DNA from: an uncultured Subdoligranulum sp.
Lineage (GTDB): Bacteria; Bacillota; Clostridia; Oscillospirales; Ruminococcaceae
Reading direction: 5' to 3'
DNA length: 34,858 bases
Assembly (NCBI GenBank): GCA_904374465.1
Contig: CAJFFY010000027.1
Location: forward strand, 1-34,858
Made by a program: the position numbers and the translations under genes. Every line of letters starts with the position of its first letter. Within the stretch, counting starts at the first letter, position 1. Shown here one piece after another: positions 1-6,469 of the stretch. The notes below the pieces were generated by a model. The model saw only the letters and a list, made by a program, of their open reading frames with translations. It did no database searches and was not told the DNA's origin.

Positions 1-28
1 GAGTGGCGCCGCTGACGCTGCGCCACTC
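1..28. repeat. Perfect 8-bp inverted repeat at window edge
   Basis: The arms GAGTGGCG (1-8) and CGCCACTC (21-28) enclose a 12-base loop that can itself partly pair. No T-tract follows on the plus strand, so if it is a terminator it serves a minus-strand transcript whose T-tract would lie left of the window. Bases 29-121 hold nothing else I recognise. Confidence 0.4.
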
Positions 29-121
29 CTGCTAAAACTGAATATTCCTGCCCAGGGGCTCTTTTTGTGCTGTCTGCACAATCTGGGGCGGTTCATCTGA
101 GCCGGGGGCTTCCTTTGTCGT

Positions 122-697
122 TTACAGGGTTTTCAGCAGAACTTCTTCCATGGGGCGTTTGGGTACACAGTAATCCCGCGCGTCATCCAGGTAGTATTTG
201 GTGTCGCCGTTTTGGGCGGTCACCAGGTGACTATGGTGGTTGGGGTAGCCCAGCGCCACCATATACCGCAAGGTGATACCTTCGGGCAGGTCCAGCAGCC
301 GGGTCAGGGCCGGGCGGTCGATGGACCCCATCATGCAGCTGCCCACGCCGTGGGCCCAGGCGGCGGCCGTCAGGCTGCCCAGGGCCAGCCCCACATCGGT
401 ATCGCTGCAACCGGGTAACCGTTCATCCTGCAGCACGGCGATAAAGGCCACCGGCTGTTCGTCGGGCTTGGGGCACCCCTGTTCAGGGGGCAGACTGGCG
501 GCCCAGTGCACCAGAGGCTGTATGGCGGCCACCGATTCTGGGCTCTGCACGATGATATATTTCAGCGTCTGACGGTTGTTGCCGCAGCTGGCGATGCGGG
601 CGGCATCCACGGCCTCGGTGAGAATTTCGGGGGCTACGGGGCACTGCTCAAACCGGCGGAAGGTGCGCCGACTGCGCAGGAATTCCATGATTTCCAC
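122..697 (-). CDS. Nitroreductase family protein
   Basis: A flavin-dependent oxidoreductase of the nitroreductase fold, probably cytoplasmic, using FMN and NAD(P)H; the substrate cannot be told from sequence. The N-terminus has the family signature SRRTFRRF, followed by an ARIASCGNNRQ segment in the usual FMN-contact position. The C-terminal half has the AWAHGVGSCMMG and YMVALGYPN motifs typical of the family. At about 190 residues it is normal length for the short nitroreductases. The frame is open from a GTG at 706, but the AAAGGA ribosome site lies only one base before that codon. The GTG at 697, ten bases downstream of the site, fits better, and an ATG at 688 is a third option. It is transcribed alone from its own promoter, which overlaps the end of the preceding gene. 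Confidence 0.88.
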   Translation of the reverse strand: MEIMEFLRSRRTFRRFEQCPVAPEILTEAVDAARIASCGNNRQTLKYIIVQSPESVAAIQPLVHWAASLPPEQGCPKPDEQPVAFIAVLQDERLPGCSDTDVGLALGSLTAAAWAHGVGSCMMGSIDRPALTRLLDLPEGITLRYMVALGYPNHHSHLVTAQNGDTKYYLDDARDYCVPKRPMEEVLLKTL

Positions 698-729
698 AAG
701 AGTCACATCCTTTGCGTTCGATTTCCTTC

Positions 730-758
730 ATTATAGCAGCAACGGATTTATTAATCAA
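730..758 (-). promoter_or_regulatory. Sigma-A type promoter of the nitroreductase gene
   Basis: On the minus strand, TTGATT (753-758) is separated by 17 bases from a perfect TATAAT (730-735). The -35 hexamer overlaps the last codons and stop of the M15 peptidase gene, so the nitroreductase has a private promoter. Confidence 0.75.
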
Positions 759-1437
759 TGACGGTGGAGGTGCGGCCGATGCCCACCGCCGCGGAGGCGA
801 TCTTTTTCCAGCTGTTGCACCCACAGACACCGTCCGCCGTCAGGGAAAAATTCTTCTGGATGGCCTTGAGGGCGCTTTCGGTGGCGGAACCGAAGATGCC
901 GTCCAGCGAACCGGTGGAATAGCCCAGGGCGTTCAGGGCGTCCTGCAGGATCAGTACATAGGTGTTGCGGCTGCCCCGCTTGACGGTGGGATAGCCGGCC
1001 GTGGTGTTGGGGCAGGCGGGGGTGCCGTACCGGCGGTCAAAGTGTACCCAGGTGGGCGTCATCGAAAGCGGTTCCACATAACCCCAGGCGCCGGTGGCCA
1101 CCGCGGTGTTGTAAATCTTGCGGCGGGCAGTGCTGCTCAGACTCTGACCCACATCGAAGGCAACACCGGCATAGTGCTGGCTGGTGGTACCGTGGCCGCC
1201 CTCCCAGATCCGCTTGAAGGCATACCCCACCGGGATACCGCTGCCGTAGTTCCGTCGGGTCAGGTTCCAGGCTTCCATGGCGGCCACGGTGGTCCACAGC
1301 ACACTGGATTTGCTGGATCCCCGGAATTCCCGTACCCGCAGGGTGTTGCCGGAACTGTAGGGCATGGGATCGCTTTCGCTCAGCGTGTAGGTGTAGAATT
1401 TGTTGGTATAGTTGTCGTACACAAAAACCTTTGCCAT
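751..1437 (-). CDS. M15-type peptidoglycan peptidase with C-terminal peptidoglycan-binding domain
   Basis: A 228-residue protein with two parts. Residues 60-135 carry the zinc-site pattern of the M15 D-Ala-D-Ala carboxypeptidase/endopeptidase fold: SQHYAGVAFD gives H88 and D95, and TWVHFD gives H132 and D134. Residues 150-212 form a PG_binding_1 domain (VKRGSRN, LDGIFGSATESALKAIQ, LTADGVCG). It is expected to trim or cut peptide stems of peptidoglycan. No signal peptide is visible: the protein starts directly with MAKVFVYDNY. The open frame extends upstream to 1518, but the ATG at 1437 has an AGGAGG site, and that site overlaps the stop of the upstream gene, so the two genes are translationally close-coupled. 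Specificity (carboxypeptidase or endopeptidase) cannot be decided. Confidence 0.8.
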   Translation of the reverse strand: MAKVFVYDNYTNKFYTYTLSESDPMPYSSGNTLRVREFRGSSKSSVLWTTVAAMEAWNLTRRNYGSGIPVGYAFKRIWEGGHGTTSQHYAGVAFDVGQSLSSTARRKIYNTAVATGAWGYVEPLSMTPTWVHFDRRYGTPACPNTTAGYPTVKRGSRNTYVLILQDALNALGYSTGSLDGIFGSATESALKAIQKNFSLTADGVCGCNSWKKIASAAVGIGRTSTVID

Positions 1438-1441
1438 CGTC

Positions 1442-4084
1442 TCAACCCTCCTGATTTTGCTGGCATTCGCTGCAAAGCGCGCCGGCGGCAGCCTGCAGAC
1501 TCTCCCAGGTGGCGGCATCCACCACCCCCAGAGTGGGCAGCCCGGCAGTCAGCTGGTAACTCTCCAGTGCCTGCTGGGTAACTTCGTCCAGGCGACCGGT
1601 CTCGGGAACAAAGTTGTAGCCCAGATCCACCGAGGCAATCACGTTCAGCCAGCGTTGTACCTGCGCTACGGCCGGACCGGAACTGCCCAAGGCCAGGCCG
1701 GAAGCGGGCCACACGCCCGCCGGCTCCGGCGCGGCCGTGGCCGGGTTCACTTCGGCCAGGGTCTGGGCGGCCTGACGGAATACCTGCCAGTCGGCGGCGG
1801 TGACGGCACCGGTTTCGGGCAGGGAAAAATAGCGTTGAGCGCTGCGCACGGTGGCGGCCAGATCGTCGTCGTAGACGTCGCTGGGTATGGTGCTGCCCAA
1901 AAAATTGATTTCCGGCAGCCATTGCCCCAGGAACAGCAGCAGCCGGTCCAGGCGCAACACATCGGGACCGATAGCGCCCGGGTGCAAGGTGGAAGCAGGG
2001 GCCGGCAGCGCGGCTTCGCGCACCACCGGGCCGCTGGTGTCCAGGTCCCGGGCGGCCTGGTACAGACTGTTCCAGGTCAGGCGCCCCACCACGCCGTCCA
2101 CCGTCAGGCCGGCGCGGGCCTGCCAGGCCTTGACGGCTTTCGTGGTGGCCGAGCCAAAGACGCCGTCCACCGTCACCGAGGGAATATCGCTGTAGTAGGC
2201 CGATAACCGCCGCAGATAGAACTGTACGGCACGTACCGTCGTGCCGCGGCTGCCCTCCCGCACGGTGGTGGTAAACTGCCCGGGAACCACGTTGGGCTGC
2301 ACGATCTCGTTGACCACGGCCAGGGCCACTTCGTTCAGTTTGTTCCAGGTGGTGCGCCCCACCAGACCGTCCGCCGTCAGACCAAACAGACTCTGGAAGC
2401 CGGTGACGGCCTTTTCGGTGGCGGCACCAAAATTGCCGTCCACATTCACCGCCGACAGGGCGCTGTAGTTGTCGGATGCCAGCCGCAGCCAGTACTGGAC
2501 CAATCGTACTTCCATGCCGGTGTCGCCCCGACGCAGGACCACGCCGGGCCAGGCGGTACCGCCCAGGTCGCTTTGCATATCCAGCCAGGCCGCATACAGG
2601 GCGTCCCAGGTGGCCTGACCCACCACGCCGTCTGCCGTCAGTCCTTGCTCCTGCTGGAAAATCTTGACGGCTTTTTCGGTAGCGGCCCCAAAAGAACCGT
2701 CCACGGTCAGGTCGGGCAGAGCGCTGTTGAATTGGGCAAGTTCGGACAGCCAGAATTGCACCTGTTCCACATCGCTGCCTTTGGAGCCGCGCCGCAACAC
2801 CACACCGGGCCAGCTGCCGCTGCTCTCGGTGCCCGTGGCGGTTTCCCCTTCGCTGGTAAGCTCGGCCAGATCTTTGACACTCACATAGATAAAGCTGATC
2901 TTATACCAGGTGGCCTTGCCCACCAGACCGTCTGCCGTCAGGCTGAACTGTTTCTGGAAGTTTTTGACCGCCTGTTCCGTGGTGGCGTCAAAGGTTCCCG
3001 TGACCTCCGGTTTGCCGAAAGCAGGGTAATCTTTGGCGATGCGGGAAAGCTGCCGCTGCAGGATACTGACACTGGTGCCGGTGGAACCTCGTTTGAGGGT
3101 GACGCCCGGCCAGCTGGACGGGATGGAGGCAATATTGTTGGTGGTTGCCAGCTGTACCCGGTCGCCGTAGTAATAGCGCAGGATCTGCAGGGCGTTTTTG
3201 CCCTCATTGGCACGGTCCACCGTACCCCACTGCTTCATGCCGGGGCAGGTGACCAGTTTGCCGTCACAGTACTCGGTGAAATAAGGTTCCTGGTCCCCCG
3301 AGCGGCGCACATAGGTGTTGAACAGTTCCGCGGTCAGCTTTTCCATCACCGCAAACACCGTGCGGCCCGACACATAGGCCTGGTCGTAGCTGGGGGAACC
3401 GGTGATGTTGAAGGCGTAGCCGCGGCTGGGATACCACTCGGTCCAGATGCGGTTTAGGGCCAGACTGATCTGTGCCAGAATGTTGGCGCGCAGGGCTTCC
3501 TCCGGCCAGGTGGGGTAGACCTCACTGGAGGCTACGTTGGCGATATAGTCCTGGAATCCCACCGTAACATTGGTGGCGCTGGCGGTGGGGGCACCCAGGT
3601 GTACCGTGATCTGTTTGGGAATGACCACCTCGGTCAGAACACGGGGAGACAGAGTTTCCTCCGGGGTGGGGCCGCTGCCGCCGTTGCCCGCAAACAAGAC
3701 GTGCGGGGGAATGGTTGTTACGGTTTCGCCGCCCGCATTGGCGGGGGTCAGGCTGCCGTCCTGGGCAACCGGCAAAAAGGAAAGCCGGGCCACCGTCTGC
3801 TGGTCTGCAAACACCTGCACGCCTTCCAGAATCTGGCTTTGCCACCCTTCCGATTCAGCTGTCAGGCGGTAGATGCTGTAGGGACGTACCGTGCGGTTGT
3901 CTTCGTCCAGACTGTAGCGGGCATCGGGGGCCGGCAGGGACAGTGCCGTGGTGGCGCCGGTGCTATCCGTGGTCAGCCGGGAAACCACGGTGCCGGATTC
4001 ATCCTGTACGGTGATGCGCACCGCGGCCAACGGTGCTGCCTGATCGGCCACCGATGCATAGATGATGAGCGTTCCTGTAATCAT
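1442..4084 (-). CDS. SpoIID-like cell-wall protein with six peptidoglycan-binding repeats
   Basis: An 880-residue protein counted from the ATG at 4084, which has an AGGAGGTG site nine bases upstream; the longer frame to 4165 lacks a site. Residues 1-105 resemble a carboxypeptidase-regulatory-like beta domain. Residues 175-310 resemble the SpoIID/LytB lytic transglycosylase domain: DYIANVASSEVYPTWPEEAL places E188 where the catalytic glutamate is expected, and SYDQAYVSG follows at 232-240. Six PG_binding_1-like modules follow at about 325-397, 425-500, 512-588, 604-680, 700-772 and 792-868; the fifth is clearly degenerate and the sixth weaker. Neither a signal peptide nor a transmembrane helix is visible, which is odd for a wall enzyme. 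It is paired with the M15 peptidase immediately downstream. The peptidoglycan-binding assignment is firm; the SpoIID assignment is from motif resemblance. Confidence 0.75.
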   Translation of the reverse strand: MITGTLIIYASVADQAAPLAAVRITVQDESGTVVSRLTTDSTGATTALSLPAPDARYSLDEDNRTVRPYSIYRLTAESEGWQSQILEGVQVFADQQTVARLSFLPVAQDGSLTPANAGGETVTTIPPHVLFAGNGGSGPTPEETLSPRVLTEVVIPKQITVHLGAPTASATNVTVGFQDYIANVASSEVYPTWPEEALRANILAQISLALNRIWTEWYPSRGYAFNITGSPSYDQAYVSGRTVFAVMEKLTAELFNTYVRRSGDQEPYFTEYCDGKLVTCPGMKQWGTVDRANEGKNALQILRYYYGDRVQLATTNNIASIPSSWPGVTLKRGSTGTSVSILQRQLSRIAKDYPAFGKPEVTGTFDATTEQAVKNFQKQFSLTADGLVGKATWYKISFIYVSVKDLAELTSEGETATGTESSGSWPGVVLRRGSKGSDVEQVQFWLSELAQFNSALPDLTVDGSFGAATEKAVKIFQQEQGLTADGVVGQATWDALYAAWLDMQSDLGGTAWPGVVLRRGDTGMEVRLVQYWLRLASDNYSALSAVNVDGNFGAATEKAVTGFQSLFGLTADGLVGRTTWNKLNEVALAVVNEIVQPNVVPGQFTTTVREGSRGTTVRAVQFYLRRLSAYYSDIPSVTVDGVFGSATTKAVKAWQARAGLTVDGVVGRLTWNSLYQAARDLDTSGPVVREAALPAPASTLHPGAIGPDVLRLDRLLLFLGQWLPEINFLGSTIPSDVYDDDLAATVRSAQRYFSLPETGAVTAADWQVFRQAAQTLAEVNPATAAPEPAGVWPASGLALGSSGPAVAQVQRWLNVIASVDLGYNFVPETGRLDEVTQQALESYQLTAGLPTLGVVDAATWESLQAAAGALCSECQQNQEG

Positions 4085-4093
4085 ACAAACAAA

Positions 4094-4135
4094 CACCTCC
4101 TGCCCACAGCCTATGCGGCGGCAGGGCAGGAGGTG
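4094..4135 (-). promoter_or_regulatory. Inverted repeat enclosing the ribosome binding site of the SpoIID-like gene
   Basis: CACCTCCTGCCC (4094-4105) and GGGCAGGAGGTG (4124-4135) are perfect 12-base complements around an 18-base loop. In the minus-strand mRNA the second arm to be made contains the AGGAGG ribosome site nine bases before the ATG at 4084, so the folded RNA would hide it. Confidence 0.7.
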
Positions 4136-4138
4136 ACG

Positions 4139-4178
4139 AAAAAAGGAGCCGGTGGGCAGGCCCACCGGCTCCTTTTAT
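4139..4178 (-). terminator. Intrinsic terminator of the aldolase gene
   Basis: Twelve-base-pair stem GGAGCCGGTGGG/CCCACCGGCTCC (4145-4156 with 4161-4172) and a four-base loop, followed on the minus strand by six T residues (4139-4144). It lies just past the aldolase stop codon. Confidence 0.92.
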
Positions 4179-4190
4179 ACAATGATGCGA

Positions 4191-5054
4191 TTAAGCCTTG
4201 TTGGCAGAACCGAACAGCGCGATCTTCTCGCGGACGGTTGCCTTGATGGCCTCGGCGCCGGGCGCCAGCAGCTTGCGGGGATCGTAGCCCTTGCCCTGCA
4301 GATCCTTGCCGGCCTCGATATACTTACGGGTGGCGTCGGCAAAGCTCAGCTGGCACTCGGTGTTGACGTTGATCTTGGAAACGCCCAGGCTGATGGCCTT
4401 CTTGATCATGTCGTCGGGAATGCCCGTGCCGCCGTGCAGAACCAGAGGAATGTTGTTGGTGGCACCATGGATCTTGTCCAGGGCTTCGAAGTCCAGGCCC
4501 TTCCAGTTGGCGGGGTACTTGCCGTGGATGTTGCCGATGCCGGCAGCCAGGAAATCAATGCCCAGGCCGGCGATCTTGGCGCACTGCTCGGGATCGGCGA
4601 TTTCGCCCATACCCACAACGCCGTCTTCCTCGCCGCCGATGGAGCCGACCTCGGCCTCAATGGACAGGCCATGGTCATGGGCCAGCGCGACCAGCTCGGT
4701 GGTCTTGGCAACGTTCTCGTCGATGTCGTAATGGCTGCCGTCAAACATGATGGAGGTGAAGCCGGCGGCGACGCAGGCCTTGGCGCCCTCGTAGGTGCCG
4801 TGGTCCAGGTGCAGGGCCACGGGCACGGTGATGCCCAGGCTCTCGTCCATGGCCTTGACCATGGCGGCAACGGTCTTGAAACCAGTCATATATTTGCCTG
4901 CGCCCTCAGAAACACCGAGGATCACGGGCGAATTGAGTTCCTGCGCAGTCAGCAGGATGCTCTTGGTCCACTCCAGGTTGTTGATGTTGAACTGGCCCAC
5001 CGCGTAGTGGCCATCCCGCGCTTTCAGCAGCATATTGGTAGCATTTACCAGCAT
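4191..5054 (-). CDS. fba: Class II fructose-1,6-bisphosphate aldolase
   Basis: Cytoplasmic zinc aldolase of glycolysis and gluconeogenesis that interconverts fructose 1,6-bisphosphate with dihydroxyacetone phosphate and glyceraldehyde 3-phosphate. The 287-residue length is normal. Visible motifs: LHLDHGTYEG with the catalytic aspartate D84 and zinc ligand H85, EAEVGSIGGEEDGV, the zinc-histidine motif GIGNIHGKYP, and LVLHGGTGIPDD near the phosphate site. The ATG at 5054 is preceded by GGAGGT at a spacing of seven; the frame extends to a GTG at 5069, but that codon overlaps the ribosome site. It is a single-gene transcript with its own promoter and terminator. A tagatose-bisphosphate or related substrate cannot be excluded from sequence, but fructose bisphosphate is the default for this subfamily. 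Confidence 0.94.
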   Translation of the reverse strand: MLVNATNMLLKARDGHYAVGQFNINNLEWTKSILLTAQELNSPVILGVSEGAGKYMTGFKTVAAMVKAMDESLGITVPVALHLDHGTYEGAKACVAAGFTSIMFDGSHYDIDENVAKTTELVALAHDHGLSIEAEVGSIGGEEDGVVGMGEIADPEQCAKIAGLGIDFLAAGIGNIHGKYPANWKGLDFEALDKIHGATNNIPLVLHGGTGIPDDMIKKAISLGVSKINVNTECQLSFADATRKYIEAGKDLQGKGYDPRKLLAPGAEAIKATVREKIALFGSANKA

Positions 5055-5120
5055 ATCACATACCTCCACAAGATAATCATTCGGTCAGGGCACACCGACC
5101 CCCGGCGTGCCGTCAGTTTC

Positions 5121-5149
5121 ATTATACCTTGACTTTGACAAAAAAGCAA
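5121..5149 (-). promoter_or_regulatory. Promoter of fba
   Basis: Minus strand: TTGCTT (5144-5149), 17-base spacer, perfect TATAAT (5121-5126). It predicts a leader of roughly 60 bases before the ATG at 5054, containing a short GGCAC/GTGCC stem (5091-5113 region). Confidence 0.75.
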
Positions 5150-5290
5150 CAACATTTTTCGGCAGGGAATATGTACTTTTTGCGCATGTCTTTCGGCGTG
5201 GGGCAAAACTGGGTAAATTTGTAAAATCCGTGGGAAAAAGAGGGAGGACTGCGGGTAAAATTGAACGCTTTGCCCAGGGGAGAAAACGGG

Positions 5291-5406
5291 TTATCCGCCC
5301 TGTTATGGGGAAAACTTTTCCACAACCGGTGGAAAACCCACCCCCAAAACGGTGGAAAAGTCGATGGGTATGCGGCTTTTCCACACTTTCCACCGAGTTT
5401 TCAACA
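5291..5406. promoter_or_regulatory. Cluster of DnaA-box-like sites
   Basis: Sites close to the DnaA consensus TTATCCACA: TTATCCGCC (5291-5299, plus), TTTTCCACA (5316-5324, plus), TTTTCCACC (5328-5336, minus), TTTTCCACC (5351-5359, minus), TTTTCCACA (5377-5385, plus), CTTTCCACC (5386-5394, plus) and TTTTCAACA (5398-5406, plus). The second and third form an inverted pair with arms TTTTCCAC/GTGGAAAA (5316-5336). TTTTCCACA is one mismatch from the consensus. The density is seen directly; DnaA binding is inference, and the role could be replication origin, DnaA titration or transcriptional control. Confidence 0.5.
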
Positions 5407-5547
5407 TCTGGAAAGTGGGAAACCTTTTACAGAATGTATAAACAATGATGCATCGACAAATCAAAAAAAGCCTTTGCACTTTTGGCGCATTGGTCGCGGG
5501 AGCAGTTGTAAAATGGCGTCGTGAAGCGACAAAAACCGCAAAAAAAG

Positions 5548-5577
5548 ATGACAAAGCGGCGCGCGGTGTGCTATACT
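5548..5577 (+). promoter_or_regulatory. Promoter of the rlmB operon
   Basis: ATGACA (5548-5553), 18-base spacer, TATACT (5572-5577), about 70 bases before the rlmB start. It would also serve the long membrane protein gene that follows closely. Confidence 0.65.
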
Positions 5578-5653
5578 GTAATCTGTATAGTCAGCATCAA
5601 ATGCAAGCAGAATGATCATAAGCGGGGCTTTGGGTACCCGCAGGAGGTATGGG

Positions 5654-6436
5654 ATGGAAAAGACGGGTCGCGTGCAGACAGAACAGCACCCCGATACGCT
5701 GGTGTGGGGCAAAAACCCCGTGACCGAACTGCTCAAAAGCGGGGAGGGTGTGGACACCGTATATCTGGCAGATTCGCTGCCGCAGGCGGTGGCGGGATAC
5801 TACACCGCCATGGCCAAACAAGGCGGCGCCGTGGTCAAACGGGTGCCGGGCAACAAGCTGCAAAAGCTTTGCGGAACGCAGGACCATCAGGGGGTGGCCG
5901 CCCGTGTGGCGGAGGTTCAGTACGCAACCCTGGAGGATCTTTTCGCCGCAGCCCGCGCCAAAAAGGAACCGCCATTTCTCGTGGTGTGCGACGGGGTGGA
6001 GGATCCCCACAACCTGGGGGCCATCATCCGGTCGGCCTATCTGTGCGGGGCACACGGTGTGGTCATCCCCAAACGGGGCGGTGTCGGTGTGACCGGTACC
6101 GTAATGAAGGCCAGTGCCGGAGCGGCAGCACGTCTGCCGGTGGCCCGCGTGACCAACCTGTCCCAGGCCATTCGTGCCATCAAGGAAGAAAACATCTTTG
6201 TCTATTGTGCCGATCTGGGGGGCGCACCGTTGGCGCGCACCGACCTGTCCGGCCCGGTGGCTCTGGTGCTGGGCAGCGAGGGCAGCGGCCCCAGCGCCCT
6301 GACCCGCAAGCTGTGTGATGCCGCCGTTACGCTGGAAATGGCCCCCGGTCAGGCAACCGGCGTGGACAGCTACAATGTGAGCGTGGCGGCCGGCATCCTG
6401 TGCTACGATGTGATGCGCCGCCGCGCAGCCAAGTGA
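5654..6436 (+). CDS. rlmB: RlmB-type 23S rRNA (guanosine-2'-O-)-methyltransferase (SpoU/TrmH family)
   Basis: A 260-residue SPOUT-class enzyme that transfers a methyl group from S-adenosylmethionine to a ribose 2'-OH of structured RNA, most likely 23S rRNA. Residues about 13-85 form the SpoU substrate-binding domain (WGKNPVTELL). The knotted catalytic domain shows the three family motifs: DPHNLGAIIRSA with the catalytic arginine, LVLGSEGSG, and SYNVSVAAGI. The usual SLN of motif 3 is SYN here. The ATG at 5654 sits six bases after an AGGAGG site; the frame is open further upstream without one. The next gene starts 33 bases downstream with no terminator, so the two are probably co-transcribed. 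RlmB is the best name, but TrmH-family members with tRNA targets cannot be ruled out by eye. Confidence 0.88.
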   Translation: MEKTGRVQTEQHPDTLVWGKNPVTELLKSGEGVDTVYLADSLPQAVAGYYTAMAKQGGAVVKRVPGNKLQKLCGTQDHQGVAARVAEVQYATLEDLFAAARAKKEPPFLVVCDGVEDPHNLGAIIRSAYLCGAHGVVIPKRGGVGVTGTVMKASAGAAARLPVARVTNLSQAIRAIKEENIFVYCADLGGAPLARTDLSGPVALVLGSEGSGPSALTRKLCDAAVTLEMAPGQATGVDSYNVSVAAGILCYDVMRRRAAK

Positions 6437-6469
6437 ATTTCACCTTTTTTGTAAAGGGAGCAAGTAAAC

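Larger units (their letters stand above)
5055..5653. other. 600-base divergent intergenic region with a DnaA-box-like cluster
   Basis: This is the only gene-free stretch above 300 bases. It holds the fba promoter at its left, the rlmB promoter at its right, and between them (about 5150-5540) no convincing gene. Its middle (5291-5406) is dense in TTTTCCAC(A/C) elements, listed separately, and is followed by A+T-rich sequence (5421-5480). Small open frames here lack ribosome sites and family signatures. Confidence 0.7.

Noticed and set aside
5107..5448. Possible 113-residue gene in the fba-rlmB intergenic region
   Set aside because: No ribosome site, overlaps the fba promoter and the DnaA-box cluster, and composition is not protein-like.
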